In this document: one piece after another, positions 42,049 to 50,973 of the stretch
How positions within the stretch are numbered: the stretch's first letter is position 1
How the letters are laid out: every line of letters starts with the position of its first letter
Source: Caballeronia sp. Lep1P3
Lineage (GTDB): Bacteria > Pseudomonadota > Gammaproteobacteria > Burkholderiales > Burkholderiaceae
Assembly: GCF_022879595.1 (NCBI RefSeq)
Contig: NZ_CP084268.1
Coordinates: 248,001-312,000 of the forward strand
Direction: 5' to 3'
Length of the DNA stretch: 64,000 nt
Program-made: the position numbers and the translations under genes
Notes under the pieces: model-generated
The model's database searches: none
Seen by the model: only the letters and a program-made list of their open reading frames with translations
Told to the model about the DNA's origin: nothing

Positions 42049-42462
42049 TCAGACGAACGCGTCGATGGTGCTCCAGACCGCGCGCGCGCCGCGCATCGCC
42101 GACTTGGGCGCGACGGCGAGCGCCACGATCTCGCGCGTCGGCACGCTCGTCGTGAGGCGCGCGACTTGCCGCGCGCTGAACCACCCGCAGCGCGAGATTT
42201 CGTTGCGCGGCTCGGGCGCGGCATCGTCGCCGATGCTCACGGTGAAAACGTGATGGTGCTTGCTCACGCCGCCGAATACGAACAGATAGCGCAGCGTCCC
42301 GGCGACGAGACCGGTCTCTTCCTCCAGTTCGCGGCGCGCCGCATCGCCCGGCGCTTCGCCACGGCGGATCGTGCCGCCCGGCAGCGCCCAGCGCGAGCGT
42401 TTGCGCGCAACGAGCAATATCTTTGCGTCGCGCGTGCAGATGATCGTCGCTCTTTCTCTCAC
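42049..42462 (-). CDS. NUDIX hydrolase
   Basis: 137-aa nucleotide-diphosphate hydrolase. The Nudix box is intact at residues 30-52 (G-x5-E-x7-REL-E-EE-T-G-L). The preceding ILLVARKRSRWALPGG is typical. Substrate not predictable; CTP/ADP-sugar or oxidised nucleotides are common. The GTG at 42462 was chosen because GGAAGG lies about ten bases upstream and it leaves room for the divergent glpD promoter; an ATG at 42552 would add 30 residues that do not look conserved. Confidence 0.75.
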   Translation of the reverse strand: MRERATIICTRDAKILLVARKRSRWALPGGTIRRGEAPGDAARRELEEETGLVAGTLRYLFVFGGVSKHHHVFTVSIGDDAAPEPRNEISRCGWFSARQVARLTTSVPTREIVALAVAPKSAMRGARAVWSTIDAFV

Positions 42463-42594
42463 CTCTCTGTCACCTTCCCTTGTGTCGATGCGTAACGTGC
42501 CGTCAACATCACAGCCAACGCCATGCCGCGCCGCGAACGATTCGGAAAACATTGCACACGCGCATATGAAATGGCCCGACACAGGAGGCGACGC

Positions 42595-44166
42595 ATGACC
42601 GAAGGCAACGACTGGGACGTTCTCGTGGTGGGCGGCGGCATCAACGGCGCGGGCATCGCACGCGACGCGGCGGGTCGTGGCGCCCGCGTCATGCTCGTCG
42701 AACAGGACGATCTCGCGCAGCATACGTCGTCGGCCAGCACGAAACTCATTCACGGCGGGCTGCGCTATCTCGAGTACCGCGAATTCGGGCTCGTCAGAAA
42801 GGCGCTGAAAGAGCGCGAAGTGCTGCTGTCGATCGCGCCGCATCTCATTGCGCCATTGCGTTTCGTGATGCCGCATGTGCCCGAACTGCGTCCCGCGTGG
42901 ATGATCCGCGCGGGTCTCTTTCTCTACGATCATCTGAGCCGCCGCGCGGTGCTCGAAGGCTCGCGCGGCGTCAATTTGCGCACGCATTTCGCGGGCGCGC
43001 CGCTCGTCGATTCCATCACGCGCGGCTTCATCTATTCCGATGCCGCCGTCGACGACGCGCGCCTCGTGGTGCTCAACGCGCTCGACGCACAGGAACGCGG
43101 CGCATGCATCGCGACACGCACGCGCTTCGTATCGGCATCGCGCGGCGAACGCGCATGGCGCATCGTGCTGCAGGACGCACACGGCGAACTGCGTGAAGTC
43201 GACGCGCGCGCGCTCGTCAACGCAGCGGGACCGTGGGTGAACGCGCTCGCCACCGGCGATGCGCCCGCGCGCGCGATGCGCCTCGTGAAAGGCAGTCACA
43301 TCGTTACGAAGAAGCTCTTCGATCACGATCACGCGTATATCCTTCAGAACGAAGATCGCCGCATCGTGTTCGCGATTCCCTGGCAGCGCGATTACACGCT
43401 CATCGGCACGACGGACATCGACTACGAAGGATCGCTCGCGGACGTGCGCGACCTGCGTATCGCGAGCGAAGAGATCGATTATCTGTGCGCGGCGGTGAAC
43501 CGCTACTTTGCGAAGCCGGTGCACGCACGCGATGTCATCTGGAGCTATGCGGGCGTGCGCCCTTTGCTTTGCGACGACGCCGCCGATGCCGCCGCCGCGA
43601 CGCGCGACTATCAGCTTCAACTCGACACGAACGGCGCGCCGCTCTTCACCGTGTTCGGCGGCAAGATCACGACGTATCGGCGGCTCGCGCAAGAAGCCGT
43701 CGATGCACTCGCCGCGCCGCTCGCGCTCGCAGCGCCTGCGTGGACGCATGCCGCACCGCTTCCCGGCGGCGATATGCCGGATGCCGATTTCCCCCGCTTT
43801 TTGGCGGGCTTTCGCGAGCGGCATCGCTATTTGCCCGCGCCGCTCGCCGAGCGCTATGCACGCGCATACGGCACGCGCGCCGACGCGCTGCTCGAAGGCA
43901 TCGGCTCGATGGATGCAATGGGAACAATGCTCGCGCCGGACTTGTACGAAGCGGAAGCCGCCTATCTCGTGACGCACGAATGGGCGCGCAGCGCGGAGGA
44001 CATTCTGTGGCGCCGCTCGAAGCTCGGCATCAAGGCGAGCGCGGCGGACATCGAACGGCTCGATGCGTGGATCGCGGCGCGCGAATCGCAGTGCGATCAG
44101 CCGGATCAACGGGACGCGCTGCGCAACATGCCCGCGACGGCGAAGCCCGCTGCGAGCGCCACGTAA
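42595..44166 (+). CDS. glpD: Aerobic glycerol-3-phosphate dehydrogenase
   Basis: 523-aa FAD flavoprotein of the inner membrane that oxidises glycerol-3-phosphate to dihydroxyacetone phosphate and feeds quinone. FAD loop VVGGGINGAGIARDAAGRG starts at residue 12. Family signs are SSASTKLIHGGLRYLEYREF, GLFLYDHLSRR, PWQRDYTLIGTTDIDYEG and WSYAGVRPLL. ACAGGAGG before the ATG at 42595 fixes the start. Its 3' end overlaps the opposite-strand gene by 61 bases. No glpF/K/R neighbours. Confidence 0.95.
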   Translation: MTEGNDWDVLVVGGGINGAGIARDAAGRGARVMLVEQDDLAQHTSSASTKLIHGGLRYLEYREFGLVRKALKEREVLLSIAPHLIAPLRFVMPHVPELRPAWMIRAGLFLYDHLSRRAVLEGSRGVNLRTHFAGAPLVDSITRGFIYSDAAVDDARLVVLNALDAQERGACIATRTRFVSASRGERAWRIVLQDAHGELREVDARALVNAAGPWVNALATGDAPARAMRLVKGSHIVTKKLFDHDHAYILQNEDRRIVFAIPWQRDYTLIGTTDIDYEGSLADVRDLRIASEEIDYLCAAVNRYFAKPVHARDVIWSYAGVRPLLCDDAADAAAATRDYQLQLDTNGAPLFTVFGGKITTYRRLAQEAVDALAAPLALAAPAWTHAAPLPGGDMPDADFPRFLAGFRERHRYLPAPLAERYARAYGTRADALLEGIGSMDAMGTMLAPDLYEAEAAYLVTHEWARSAEDILWRRSKLGIKASAADIERLDAWIAARESQCDQPDQRDALRNMPATAKPAASAT

Positions 44167-44570
44167 GTCAGCGCAAGCGATTCCTTCGACAAATGCGCTT
44201 CGTAGCCCGGCGTCAGACGCTTGGGCACGACGTGGTAATCGACGACATACGCCACGGCCGCCGTTGTCGCGGCAGCCGCGACCACTTTCGAAGGACGCGC
44301 GCGCCGTCCGCAGAGCGCCTCGAACAACACGCCCCAGAACACGGCGCTGCCGAGATGAATGCCCGCGCCGAGACCGGTGTATTGCGCGCTCAAGCCCTCT
44401 TCACGCGGCGCGGTGTCGGGCCACAGGCAGTGCGTGACAGCGTTCATCACCGCATAGGGCCGACGCCCCGCCTTCGCCGCGCCCGCCGCAGCCATCGCCG
44501 CTGACGCAACGCCCGCCGCGCTGCCCGAGCAAAGCGCGCGCATGAGCGTGCCATTCGATTGCGATGCCAT
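44106..44570 (-). CDS. Membrane protein, paralogue of the product at 14141
   Basis: 154-aa hydrophobic protein with four membrane segments and the conserved HVVPKRLTPGYEAHL. It shares the layout and several motifs with the 14141-14629 product (TGLTIHLL / LGAGIHLG, the shared VVPKR-TPG stretch), so the two are paralogues about 30 kb apart. GGAGG eight bases before the ATG at 44570. Its 3' end is antisense to the glpD 3' end. Function unknown. Confidence 0.65.
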   Translation of the reverse strand: MASQSNGTLMRALCSGSAAGVASAAMAAAGAAKAGRRPYAVMNAVTHCLWPDTAPREEGLSAQYTGLGAGIHLGSAVFWGVLFEALCGRRARPSKVVAAAATTAAVAYVVDYHVVPKRLTPGYEAHLSKESLALTYVALAAGFAVAGMLRSASR

Positions 44571-44745
44571 AAGTCGAGCCTCCGTTGCGCCTGCGCTCCA
44601 AATTCCGTGCAACGTACATAGCAAGGCATGTTCCGCAACGCACACGCAGATTAGTACGGAATGCGACGCTTTTCATTCGCGGCACAACGATTGCGCGAGA
44701 AGAACGTGCGCGGAAACGCGCTTTCCAAACGACCCGGAGGACGTG

Positions 44746-45252
44746 ATGACCGAACCCGCTGAACACCTACTCGACTGGCTGCGCGACGCGCACGCAATGG
44801 AGCAGCAAGCAGAGCAGATGCTGCGCGCGCAATCCGGCCGGCTCGAACACTATCCCGAACTCAAGGCGCGCATCGATCAGCATCTGGAAGAAACGCTCGG
44901 CCAGCAAAAGATCGTGGCGGAATGCATCGAGCGTCTCGGCGGCTCGACGTCCATCGTCAAGGATCTGACCGCGAAGATGATGGCATTCGGTCAGGCTGCG
45001 GGCGGCATGACGCAGACCGACGAAGTCGTGAAGGGCGCGATCATGAGCTACGTATTCGAGAACCTCGAGATTGCCTCGTACACGTCGCTGATCGCGGCAG
45101 CCGAGCGTTGCGGCGACGCGCAGACGAAGGCCGCCTGCGAGCGCATCCTGCCGCAGGAGCAGGCGATGGCGCAATGGCTCCTCGAACATATCCCGTCGAT
45201 CTCGGTGCAGTATCTCGAACGTTCCGCGACCGGCCAGGAAGCGAAGAAGTGA
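44746..45252 (+). CDS. Ferritin-like DUF892 (YciE/YciF-type) protein
   Basis: 168-aa protein of the DUF892 ferritin-like family: HLLDWLRDAHAMEQQAEQML, then HLEETLGQQKIVAECIERLG and LEIASYTSLIAAAERCGD. Four-helix bundle with acidic residues that bind iron in relatives. Members are induced by stress in enterobacteria (yciE/yciF next to katN). Here a second DUF892 gene (53458) and a manganese catalase are close by. GGAGG before the ATG at 44746. Confidence 0.85.
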   Translation: MTEPAEHLLDWLRDAHAMEQQAEQMLRAQSGRLEHYPELKARIDQHLEETLGQQKIVAECIERLGGSTSIVKDLTAKMMAFGQAAGGMTQTDEVVKGAIMSYVFENLEIASYTSLIAAAERCGDAQTKAACERILPQEQAMAQWLLEHIPSISVQYLERSATGQEAKK

Positions 45253-45540
45253 CGCAACGGTCCGGCAAATAGTGGCACGGCCGTTGCTGAAGTAAAACGC
45301 CTGCCCGTTCGTGCGCTCCGAGGCAAACGACGGGCAAGCATCAATCGACAACGCGGCTTTTTCGCGGCCGCATCACGCCAGCGCGTATGTAGCGCTGAGA
45401 CTCGCAGCACGATGACCGCAAGTGACGCACGCGCTTAAGCACGTTCCTCACGGTCGCCGCGAGCTACGAAGCCTCTTGCAAACCCGTTTGCGTGCACTCG
45501 CCGCAGAGAAACCGCTCGTCCATCACAAGGAGCCGTTGAT

Positions 45541-46410
45541 ATGTTCGTACATAACAAACGCCTGCAATACACCGTCCGCGTGGCAGCCCCGAACCCAGGC
45601 CTCGCCAACCTGATGCTGGAACAATTCGGCGGTCCGCAAGGCGAGCTTGCCGCCGCCATGCGCTATTTCACGCAAGCCGTCACCGAAGACGATGCAGGCC
45701 GTAAGGACTTGCTGTTCGACATCGCGACCGAAGAGCTGAGTCATCTGGAGATCATCGGCAGCATCGTCGCGATGCTGAACAAGGGCGCGAAGGGCACGCT
45801 TGCCGAAGCCGTCGAACAGGAAGCGGAGCTGTATCGCACCATCACGCAAAACGGCAACGATTCGCACACGACGTCCCTCCTGTATGGCGCCGGAGCGCCG
45901 CTCACGAACTCGGCCGGCGTGCCGTGGACGGCGGCGTATATCGACACCATCGGCGAGCCGACGGCCGATCTGCGCTCGAACATCGCCGCCGAAGCACGCG
46001 CGAAGATCGTGTATGAACGGCTCATCAACGTGACCGACGACGCCGGCATCAAGGACGCGCTCGGCTTTCTGATGACGCGCGAAATCGCGCACCAGAAGTC
46101 CTTCGAAAAGGCGCTGCATTCCATTCAGCCGAACTTCCCGCAGGGCAAGCTGCCGGGCAAGCCGGAATTCACGAGCGTCTACTTCAACATGTCGAAGGGC
46201 GACGACGCACGCGGTCCGTGGAACGAAGGCGGCGACTGGGAATTCGTCGCGGACCCGCAGCCGGCAGTCGATGGCGGCGACGGCACCGCGACCGTGCAGG
46301 TCACGCAGCAGGAAGTGGAAGCGCTGCAGGCCATGGCCGCGCGCACCGCATCGGACCCGACGGCGGACCCGGCGACCGGCGCCGATCTCGGCTCGGGCCA
46401 GGCGCAGTAA
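45541..46410 (+). CDS. katN: Manganese (non-haem) catalase
   Basis: 289-aa ferritin-fold enzyme that decomposes hydrogen peroxide with a di-manganese centre. The expected ligands are all present: Glu35 (PQGELAAAM), Glu65 and His68 (TEELSHLE), Glu151 (AEARAKIVYE) and His184 (REIAHQKSF), with the family spacing. The C-terminal 60 residues are a Gly/Ala/Asp-rich tail. AAGGAG eight bases before the ATG supports the start. It lies beside DUF892 and a DUF378 gene, like the enterobacterial stress cluster. Confidence 0.92.
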   Translation: MFVHNKRLQYTVRVAAPNPGLANLMLEQFGGPQGELAAAMRYFTQAVTEDDAGRKDLLFDIATEELSHLEIIGSIVAMLNKGAKGTLAEAVEQEAELYRTITQNGNDSHTTSLLYGAGAPLTNSAGVPWTAAYIDTIGEPTADLRSNIAAEARAKIVYERLINVTDDAGIKDALGFLMTREIAHQKSFEKALHSIQPNFPQGKLPGKPEFTSVYFNMSKGDDARGPWNEGGDWEFVADPQPAVDGGDGTATVQVTQQEVEALQAMAARTASDPTADPATGADLGSGQAQ

Positions 46411-46426
46411 CGCATCTTGTTTGAAG

Positions 46427-46456
46427 CCGATGCCGCCGATGAACCGGCGGCATCGG
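46427..46456 (+). terminator. Hairpin after the manganese catalase gene
   Basis: CCGATGCCGCCG and CGGCGGCATCGG form a perfect 12-bp stem with a 6-base loop, 16 bases after the stop codon. No T run follows, so factor-independent function is doubtful. Confidence 0.55.
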
Positions 46457-46520
46457 TGAAGCGCGGTTCGTCACGGTGCCGCATCTACGTGTAGTGTTTT
46501 TGTCGACCAGGAGTTTAGTC

Positions 46521-46775
46521 ATGCCAACTATCACCAACAAAGGGACGGTAGGTGCTCACCGCAGCCCCGTCGATTGGATAGCCGGTGCGCTCGTCATCAT
46601 CGGCGCATTGAATTGGGGTCTCGTCGGCCTGATGCAGTTCGATCTCGTCGCGGCCATCTTCGGCGCGGGGTCGCCGGGCGCGCGCATCGTGTATGTGCTC
46701 GTCGGGCTTGCCGGTCTTTATTCGCTGGTCCGTGCATTCATGCCGGCACGCGAGCATGGACTGGTGCATCGTTGA
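46521..46775 (+). CDS. DUF378 membrane protein
   Basis: 84-aa protein with two membrane helices: VDWIAGALVIIGALNWGLVG (the DUF378 signature, with the WGLVGL turn) and ARIVYVLVGLAGLYSLVRAF. DUF378 proteins are small inner-membrane proteins of unknown role. AGGAG before the ATG at 46521 fixes the start. It follows the Mn-catalase gene. Confidence 0.85.
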   Translation: MPTITNKGTVGAHRSPVDWIAGALVIIGALNWGLVGLMQFDLVAAIFGAGSPGARIVYVLVGLAGLYSLVRAFMPAREHGLVHR

Positions 46776-46826
46776 GACGCGCGCCGCGCGCGTCATGCAC
46801 ACGCGCGGCGCGGCAACATCTTTGGC

Positions 46827-48056
46827 TCAACGCGCGGTGCACAGATGCGCGTTCACCTTGACGAGCGGGTCGTCGCGCTTGAACGGCGGTTGCGGCACGA
46901 AGTTGTCGATCACGCCGGGTTTGAAGATCAGGCAGTAGGTCGAGCCGCCGTATTGAAAGTAGCCCAACTCCTCGCCCTTCTTCACGCGCTGTCCGGGCAG
47001 CGCCTCGATCATGCAGGACGACACTTCCGCCATCCCGACGAACACGCACGCCACTTCGCCGATAGCGGCATCGTCGCATTCGATCACGATGACCGCGCGC
47101 GCCGCGACCGCGCTGATATAGCCCTGCGAGTCGTTGAGGCCGCCGGGGTCTTCGCCTTCGGCTTCGGCATCCGAGTAATAGGTGCCGTCGACGAGATAGG
47201 CTTTCGTGATGGTGCCGCTCACCGGCGCATGCCACCGGTGATAGTAGAACGCGCTGAGATACGCCTGATACACCGTGCCGCCCACGAAGCGCTTCGCCAG
47301 CCCGCTTTCCTTCGCCGTGAAAATTTCCTGCAGCGAATACGGCTGCGACTTGATCCAGAACGAGTCTTGCAGCTTGATATCGTCCTTGATCGCATATGGC
47401 GATGCCTCGCACGCGCTCACGATTACCTTGTCGTTATCCGGCTCGGCAACGGGCCGCGCGCCCGGCTTGAACTCGCGCGTAAAGAAATGATTCCACGAGG
47501 AAAAGCCCCAGTACGGCTCGTCCGGATCGCATAGAAACTGCGAGAAGCCGATCTCCTTGTCCGCTTCGGGACTGAACCATCCATTCGGCGACGACGTGTT
47601 CAGATGCTCGCGCGAATACGGCCCGCTGAGAAACCCGGACCACACGTTGAGAATGCGCTTCAGGTGCGCGTTGAACGCCGGGTCGCGAAAGAGCGCGTAT
47701 CCCGAAGGCATGACCATCGGCCAGTCCAAGAGCGCATTGACCGGGCAGTGAATCAGGCTCTTCTCGCTGAAGGGCGGCGCGTAGGTGAGCATCGCGTCGA
47801 GCATGACGACCAGTTCGTCGATGCTCGAATAACCCAGCTCGAAGCCTTCGTCGCGTGCCTGATTGATCGCCCGCGTGAAATCCATGCGGACTACCGGATC
47901 TTCGCGAATGAAAGCCGCGAAATCTTCCACCACCGCATTCATCTTCGCCCGGCCGGCGTGCTCGCGCGCATACGCCGCGAAGTTCTTGCGAAAGCTGGCG
48001 ATCGCTTCCTCGCCGCTCGGAAGCCAGCCGCCCAGCCGTCGTCGTTCGTTGCCCAT
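46827..48056 (-). CDS. Phosphatidylserine-decarboxylase-like enzyme (PsiD-type, GGST)
   Basis: 409-aa protein. The C-terminal half is the phosphatidylserine decarboxylase fold with WGFSSWNHFFTREFKPGARP, FYYHRWHAPVSGTI and the self-cleavage site GGST at 370-373 (Ser372 would become the pyruvoyl group). The N-terminal ~170 residues are the extra domain seen in large non-phospholipid members, including fungal L-tryptophan decarboxylases. There is no membrane anchor, so a soluble amino-acid or small-molecule substrate is more likely than phosphatidylserine. It lies 51 bases downstream of a MmgE/PrpD gene on the same strand (one operon). Substrate is unknown. Confidence 0.85.
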   Translation of the reverse strand: MGNERRRLGGWLPSGEEAIASFRKNFAAYAREHAGRAKMNAVVEDFAAFIREDPVVRMDFTRAINQARDEGFELGYSSIDELVVMLDAMLTYAPPFSEKSLIHCPVNALLDWPMVMPSGYALFRDPAFNAHLKRILNVWSGFLSGPYSREHLNTSSPNGWFSPEADKEIGFSQFLCDPDEPYWGFSSWNHFFTREFKPGARPVAEPDNDKVIVSACEASPYAIKDDIKLQDSFWIKSQPYSLQEIFTAKESGLAKRFVGGTVYQAYLSAFYYHRWHAPVSGTITKAYLVDGTYYSDAEAEGEDPGGLNDSQGYISAVAARAVIVIECDDAAIGEVACVFVGMAEVSSCMIEALPGQRVKKGEELGYFQYGGSTYCLIFKPGVIDNFVPQPPFKRDDPLVKVNAHLCTAR

Positions 48057-48107
48057 CTGTCATGCCTCCATTACGTCAGTCGGTTTGCGTCACGCACCTC
48101 GCATGCC

Positions 48108-49511
48108 TCACCATGCGAGGAGATCGGTCAATTCCCGCAGGCGGATGGTTTCGAGCTGCATCACGGCCTCGCGGATGGCTCTCGCGCGGCCGCTATCGAC
48201 CCTCGCCGCCGTGAGGCGCTCGTACTTCTCATCGACGGCGACCCAGTCCATCGGGCGCGCATGAAAGCCTTCGTAGTCGCTCTGCTCGCCTTCGACGATC
48301 GCGCCATCGCTCGTTTCTATCTGCATCGATGCGGGCATTTCATCGGGCGTGCGGTTCGTGTAGTCCGCGTTGGGCGCAATGTGCACGCGTCGCAGCAGGC
48401 TTTGCACGTCGTCGCGGCGTATGCGCTCGTCGGCGAACTGCGCGGGCTGCACTTCGCCGTCGATGAGCGCCACCGCGATCAGATACCGGAGATTGTGATC
48501 GGCCTGCTCCTTGGTCCAGCATCGATCCTTCGGTCCGTACGCGCCGCCGCCGAGCACTTGGAACGCACCATCCGATACGTCGACGCTCACGCGCGCGATG
48601 CGCGTCGCGTCGATGCGATGTTCGTGACGCAACCGGATCGCGAGATCGACGGCGCTTTGCGACTGGAACTCCGCGTTGTGCTTCTTGATGGACACGCGAA
48701 GCGGCGCGTCGAGCCGCTCCTTGCTCCACTCGATGACGGGCGCCGCATCGACCAGATGGAAGAGACCCATCGGCCCGTCGAACACGCCAGTCGGCCCGGT
48801 GACGCCATTGCGCGCGAGAAACGTGTTCGCAAGCGCCCGGCTCGCGGCTTCGCCCGATGCGAGCCCCTTCCACTCGGACACCGGCTCGGCCTGAATCGCC
48901 GCAAGCGACACTGCGCCGACGCCCGCGAGCGCGAGCGCGTGCGCGCATCGCCATTCGTCGAGCGACAGGAGACGCGCCGCGCCCGCCGCCACGGAGAAGC
49001 TCAGCGGCGTCGTGTAGTTGATGCCGGCGCGCATGGTCGGCACGTCGAGCAGGCGCGTCTGTACCTGATACGCGATGGCAAGCGCGGCGATGAACGCTTC
49101 GCCCGTGGCGTCCGCGTACTCGCCCGCTGCGAGCAACGCGCCGATGTTGTCGGCGGGATGGCAGACTTCGCCGCGTATCGCGGTGTTGTCCATGAAATCG
49201 AGGTAGCGCACGAGGCAGCCGTTGTAGAGCGCGGCGCGGTCGGGCGCGCTTTGGCCGCCGCCGATCAGCGTACACAGCGGCGGACCGCCGAACTCGGTCA
49301 CGAAGCGCCGGATTTTCGCGGCGCTCGCATGTCCCATCGCGCCGATCGCGCAGCCGAGCGCATCGACGATGCTGCGCTTCAGGCGATCGAGGGCGGCATC
49401 GCTCAGATCGCTCGCATGCACGCGGCTCACGAACGCTGCAAGCGCCTCGACCATCGGGGCTGGCTCACCGCGCTCCTCCCGCTCGCCGATGCCGCTTGTC
49501 GTCGAACTCAT
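48108..49511 (-). CDS. MmgE/PrpD-family protein
   Basis: 467-aa enzyme of the 2-methylcitrate dehydratase-like (MmgE/PrpD) family, which dehydrates tricarboxylates or related acids. Visible motifs are LKRSIVDALGCAIGAMGHAS, RYLDFMDNTAIRGEVCHPAD (the DxxD and HPxD that hold the active site) and LAIAYQVQTRLLDVP. GGGAGAG before the ATG at 49511 supports the start. No prpB/prpC are nearby. Its partner is the decarboxylase-like gene just downstream, which suggests a dedicated small-molecule pathway rather than propionate catabolism. Confidence 0.88.
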   Translation of the reverse strand: MSSTTSGIGEREERGEPAPMVEALAAFVSRVHASDLSDAALDRLKRSIVDALGCAIGAMGHASAAKIRRFVTEFGGPPLCTLIGGGQSAPDRAALYNGCLVRYLDFMDNTAIRGEVCHPADNIGALLAAGEYADATGEAFIAALAIAYQVQTRLLDVPTMRAGINYTTPLSFSVAAGAARLLSLDEWRCAHALALAGVGAVSLAAIQAEPVSEWKGLASGEAASRALANTFLARNGVTGPTGVFDGPMGLFHLVDAAPVIEWSKERLDAPLRVSIKKHNAEFQSQSAVDLAIRLRHEHRIDATRIARVSVDVSDGAFQVLGGGAYGPKDRCWTKEQADHNLRYLIAVALIDGEVQPAQFADERIRRDDVQSLLRRVHIAPNADYTNRTPDEMPASMQIETSDGAIVEGEQSDYEGFHARPMDWVAVDEKYERLTAARVDSGRARAIREAVMQLETIRLRELTDLLAW

Positions 49512-49677
49512 GGCCACTCTCCCGCGCGTTTCGTGCAATGCATGCGACTGAGCATTGCCTGTACCAACGCGCGGCGCGGAATGCGGCTTGCTTGATTCGC
49601 ATGCCCCTGTTGCACCCCGACCAGGCGTCACGCACGCTTGGCGACATCCCGCCTTCCCCCGCAGAAGAGGTGAATTC

Positions 49678-50277
49678 ATGAGTGAGGTTCCCTATCCGTT
49701 TCCCAAGTCGCCCGCGAACGATGTCGCGGCGCGAACGCGTCCCGCATCCATCGCGCGCGGGCTCGGCTGGTTCAGTCTGGCGCTCGGCGCGGCCGAACTG
49801 CTCGCGCCGAACTCGGTCGCGCGCGCGGCTGGCGTGCGCACGAATTCCGCGCTGATGCGTCTCTATGGGCTGCGCGAAATCGCGTGCGGCATCGGCATCC
49901 TGATGTCGCGCGATCCCACGCCTTATCTTTGGGCGCGCGTCGGCGGGGATGCACTCGATCTCGCGACGCTCGCCGCCGCTTCCGACAAGAACCGCGCGCG
50001 CACGCTCGGCGCGTTTATAAACGTGGCGGGCGTGACCGCGCTCGATGTGCACGCCGCGACGTCGCTGTCCTCGCATGCGGAAGACCAGCGGCGCGAGGCG
50101 CAGATCAAGTCGCAGCGCTATGCGTCGATGTATCGCAATCGCAGCGGCTTTGCGCGTTCGCCCGAAGCGATGCGCGGCGAGGCGCTGCGCGACTTCGAAA
50201 CGCCGCGCGACATGCGTGCGCCGGATTCGCTCTTGCCGTACACGCATCCGCATCTGAAGAAAAACAAGGCCACCTGA
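49678..50277 (+). CDS. Membrane protein of unknown function
   Basis: 199-aa protein with two to three hydrophobic segments in the first 120 residues (LGWFSLALGAAELLAPNSVA, REIACGIGILM, AFINVAGVTALDVHAATSLS) and a basic soluble tail (SRYASMYRN, ending DSLLPYTHPHLKKNK). AGAGG before the ATG at 49678. It is divergent from the PrpD gene by about 165 bases and followed by a hemerythrin gene on the same strand. Not recognised. Confidence 0.6.
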   Translation: MSEVPYPFPKSPANDVAARTRPASIARGLGWFSLALGAAELLAPNSVARAAGVRTNSALMRLYGLREIACGIGILMSRDPTPYLWARVGGDALDLATLAAASDKNRARTLGAFINVAGVTALDVHAATSLSSHAEDQRREAQIKSQRYASMYRNRSGFARSPEAMRGEALRDFETPRDMRAPDSLLPYTHPHLKKNKAT

Positions 50278-50345
50278 GGCCATTGAAGCCACATAAAAAA
50301 CATCCCCGCAACCGAAGCACGGCGCGCTCGCGCGAAGGAGTCAAC

Positions 50346-50936
50346 GTGGACATGCCCTCTGTATCGCCCTCCATCACGACGATGATCCGCATGGATCACA
50401 CGCATGTGTTCGCGGCTTTTCATCGATATCACGCCGATAGTCCGTGGTGGCGCAAGCGCGCCATCGTCGAGCTTGCCTGCACGGCGCTCGAAATTCATGC
50501 GCAACTGGAGGAGGAGATCTTCTATCCGGCGCTCGCCGAAGCGCTGCCGGGCGACGACACGCTTGCGAAGAGCAAGCCCGAACACGACAAGATGCGGGAG
50601 GACATCGCGAAGCTGCGCGCGATGGGCCCCGACGACGCCGCCTACGACGCGCGCTTCATGCAGCTCATGCGCGAGGTGATTCACCATGTCGCGGACGAGG
50701 AAACGGTGCTGCTGCCGACCGCCGAACGCGCGCTCGGCTCGCGGCTCTCCGAACTCGGCCAGCGCATGACCAAACGCAGGATGCAGCTCGTCGCGCAGAA
50801 GAACCCTACGTCGATCGCGGTGAATACGATGGGCACCTTCCCCCTCGCTTCGCTCGCGCTCGTCTCGCTCGGCGCGTTCGCCATCGCGCATTGCTTGCGG
50901 CCTTCGTCATCGCGGCGCGCGGACCGCTACGCTTAA
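50346..50936 (+). CDS. Hemerythrin-domain protein with C-terminal membrane segment
   Basis: 196-aa protein. A hemerythrin four-helix bundle with the di-iron ligands is visible: DHTHVFAAFH, EIHAQLEEEIFYPAL, PEHDKMREDI and HHVADEETVLLP. It is followed by a hydrophobic C-terminal segment (FPLASLALVSLGAFAIAHCL) and a basic end, a tail-anchor-like layout. Such proteins sense or store oxygen or guard against oxidative damage. AAGGAG five bases before GTG 50346 favours that start; an ATG follows six bases later. Confidence 0.82.
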   Translation: MDMPSVSPSITTMIRMDHTHVFAAFHRYHADSPWWRKRAIVELACTALEIHAQLEEEIFYPALAEALPGDDTLAKSKPEHDKMREDIAKLRAMGPDDAAYDARFMQLMREVIHHVADEETVLLPTAERALGSRLSELGQRMTKRRMQLVAQKNPTSIAVNTMGTFPLASLALVSLGAFAIAHCLRPSSSRRADRYA

Positions 50937-50973
50937 GACGCGCAGCACGCCGCACGCCACGCGACGCCGCGCG

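Noticed and set aside
42463..44109. Upstream extension of the NUDIX frame through glpD
   Set aside because: The residues are shadow-like and lie antisense to glpD; the NUDIX domain only starts near 42462.
45254..45287. GCAACGG/CCGTTGC pairing after the first DUF892 gene as a terminator
   Set aside because: Seven-base stem with a 20-base loop and no T run; too weak to call.
46738..47412. Minus-strand open frame within the decarboxylase gene in another frame
   Set aside because: Shadow composition; the decarboxylase motifs are all in the chosen frame.
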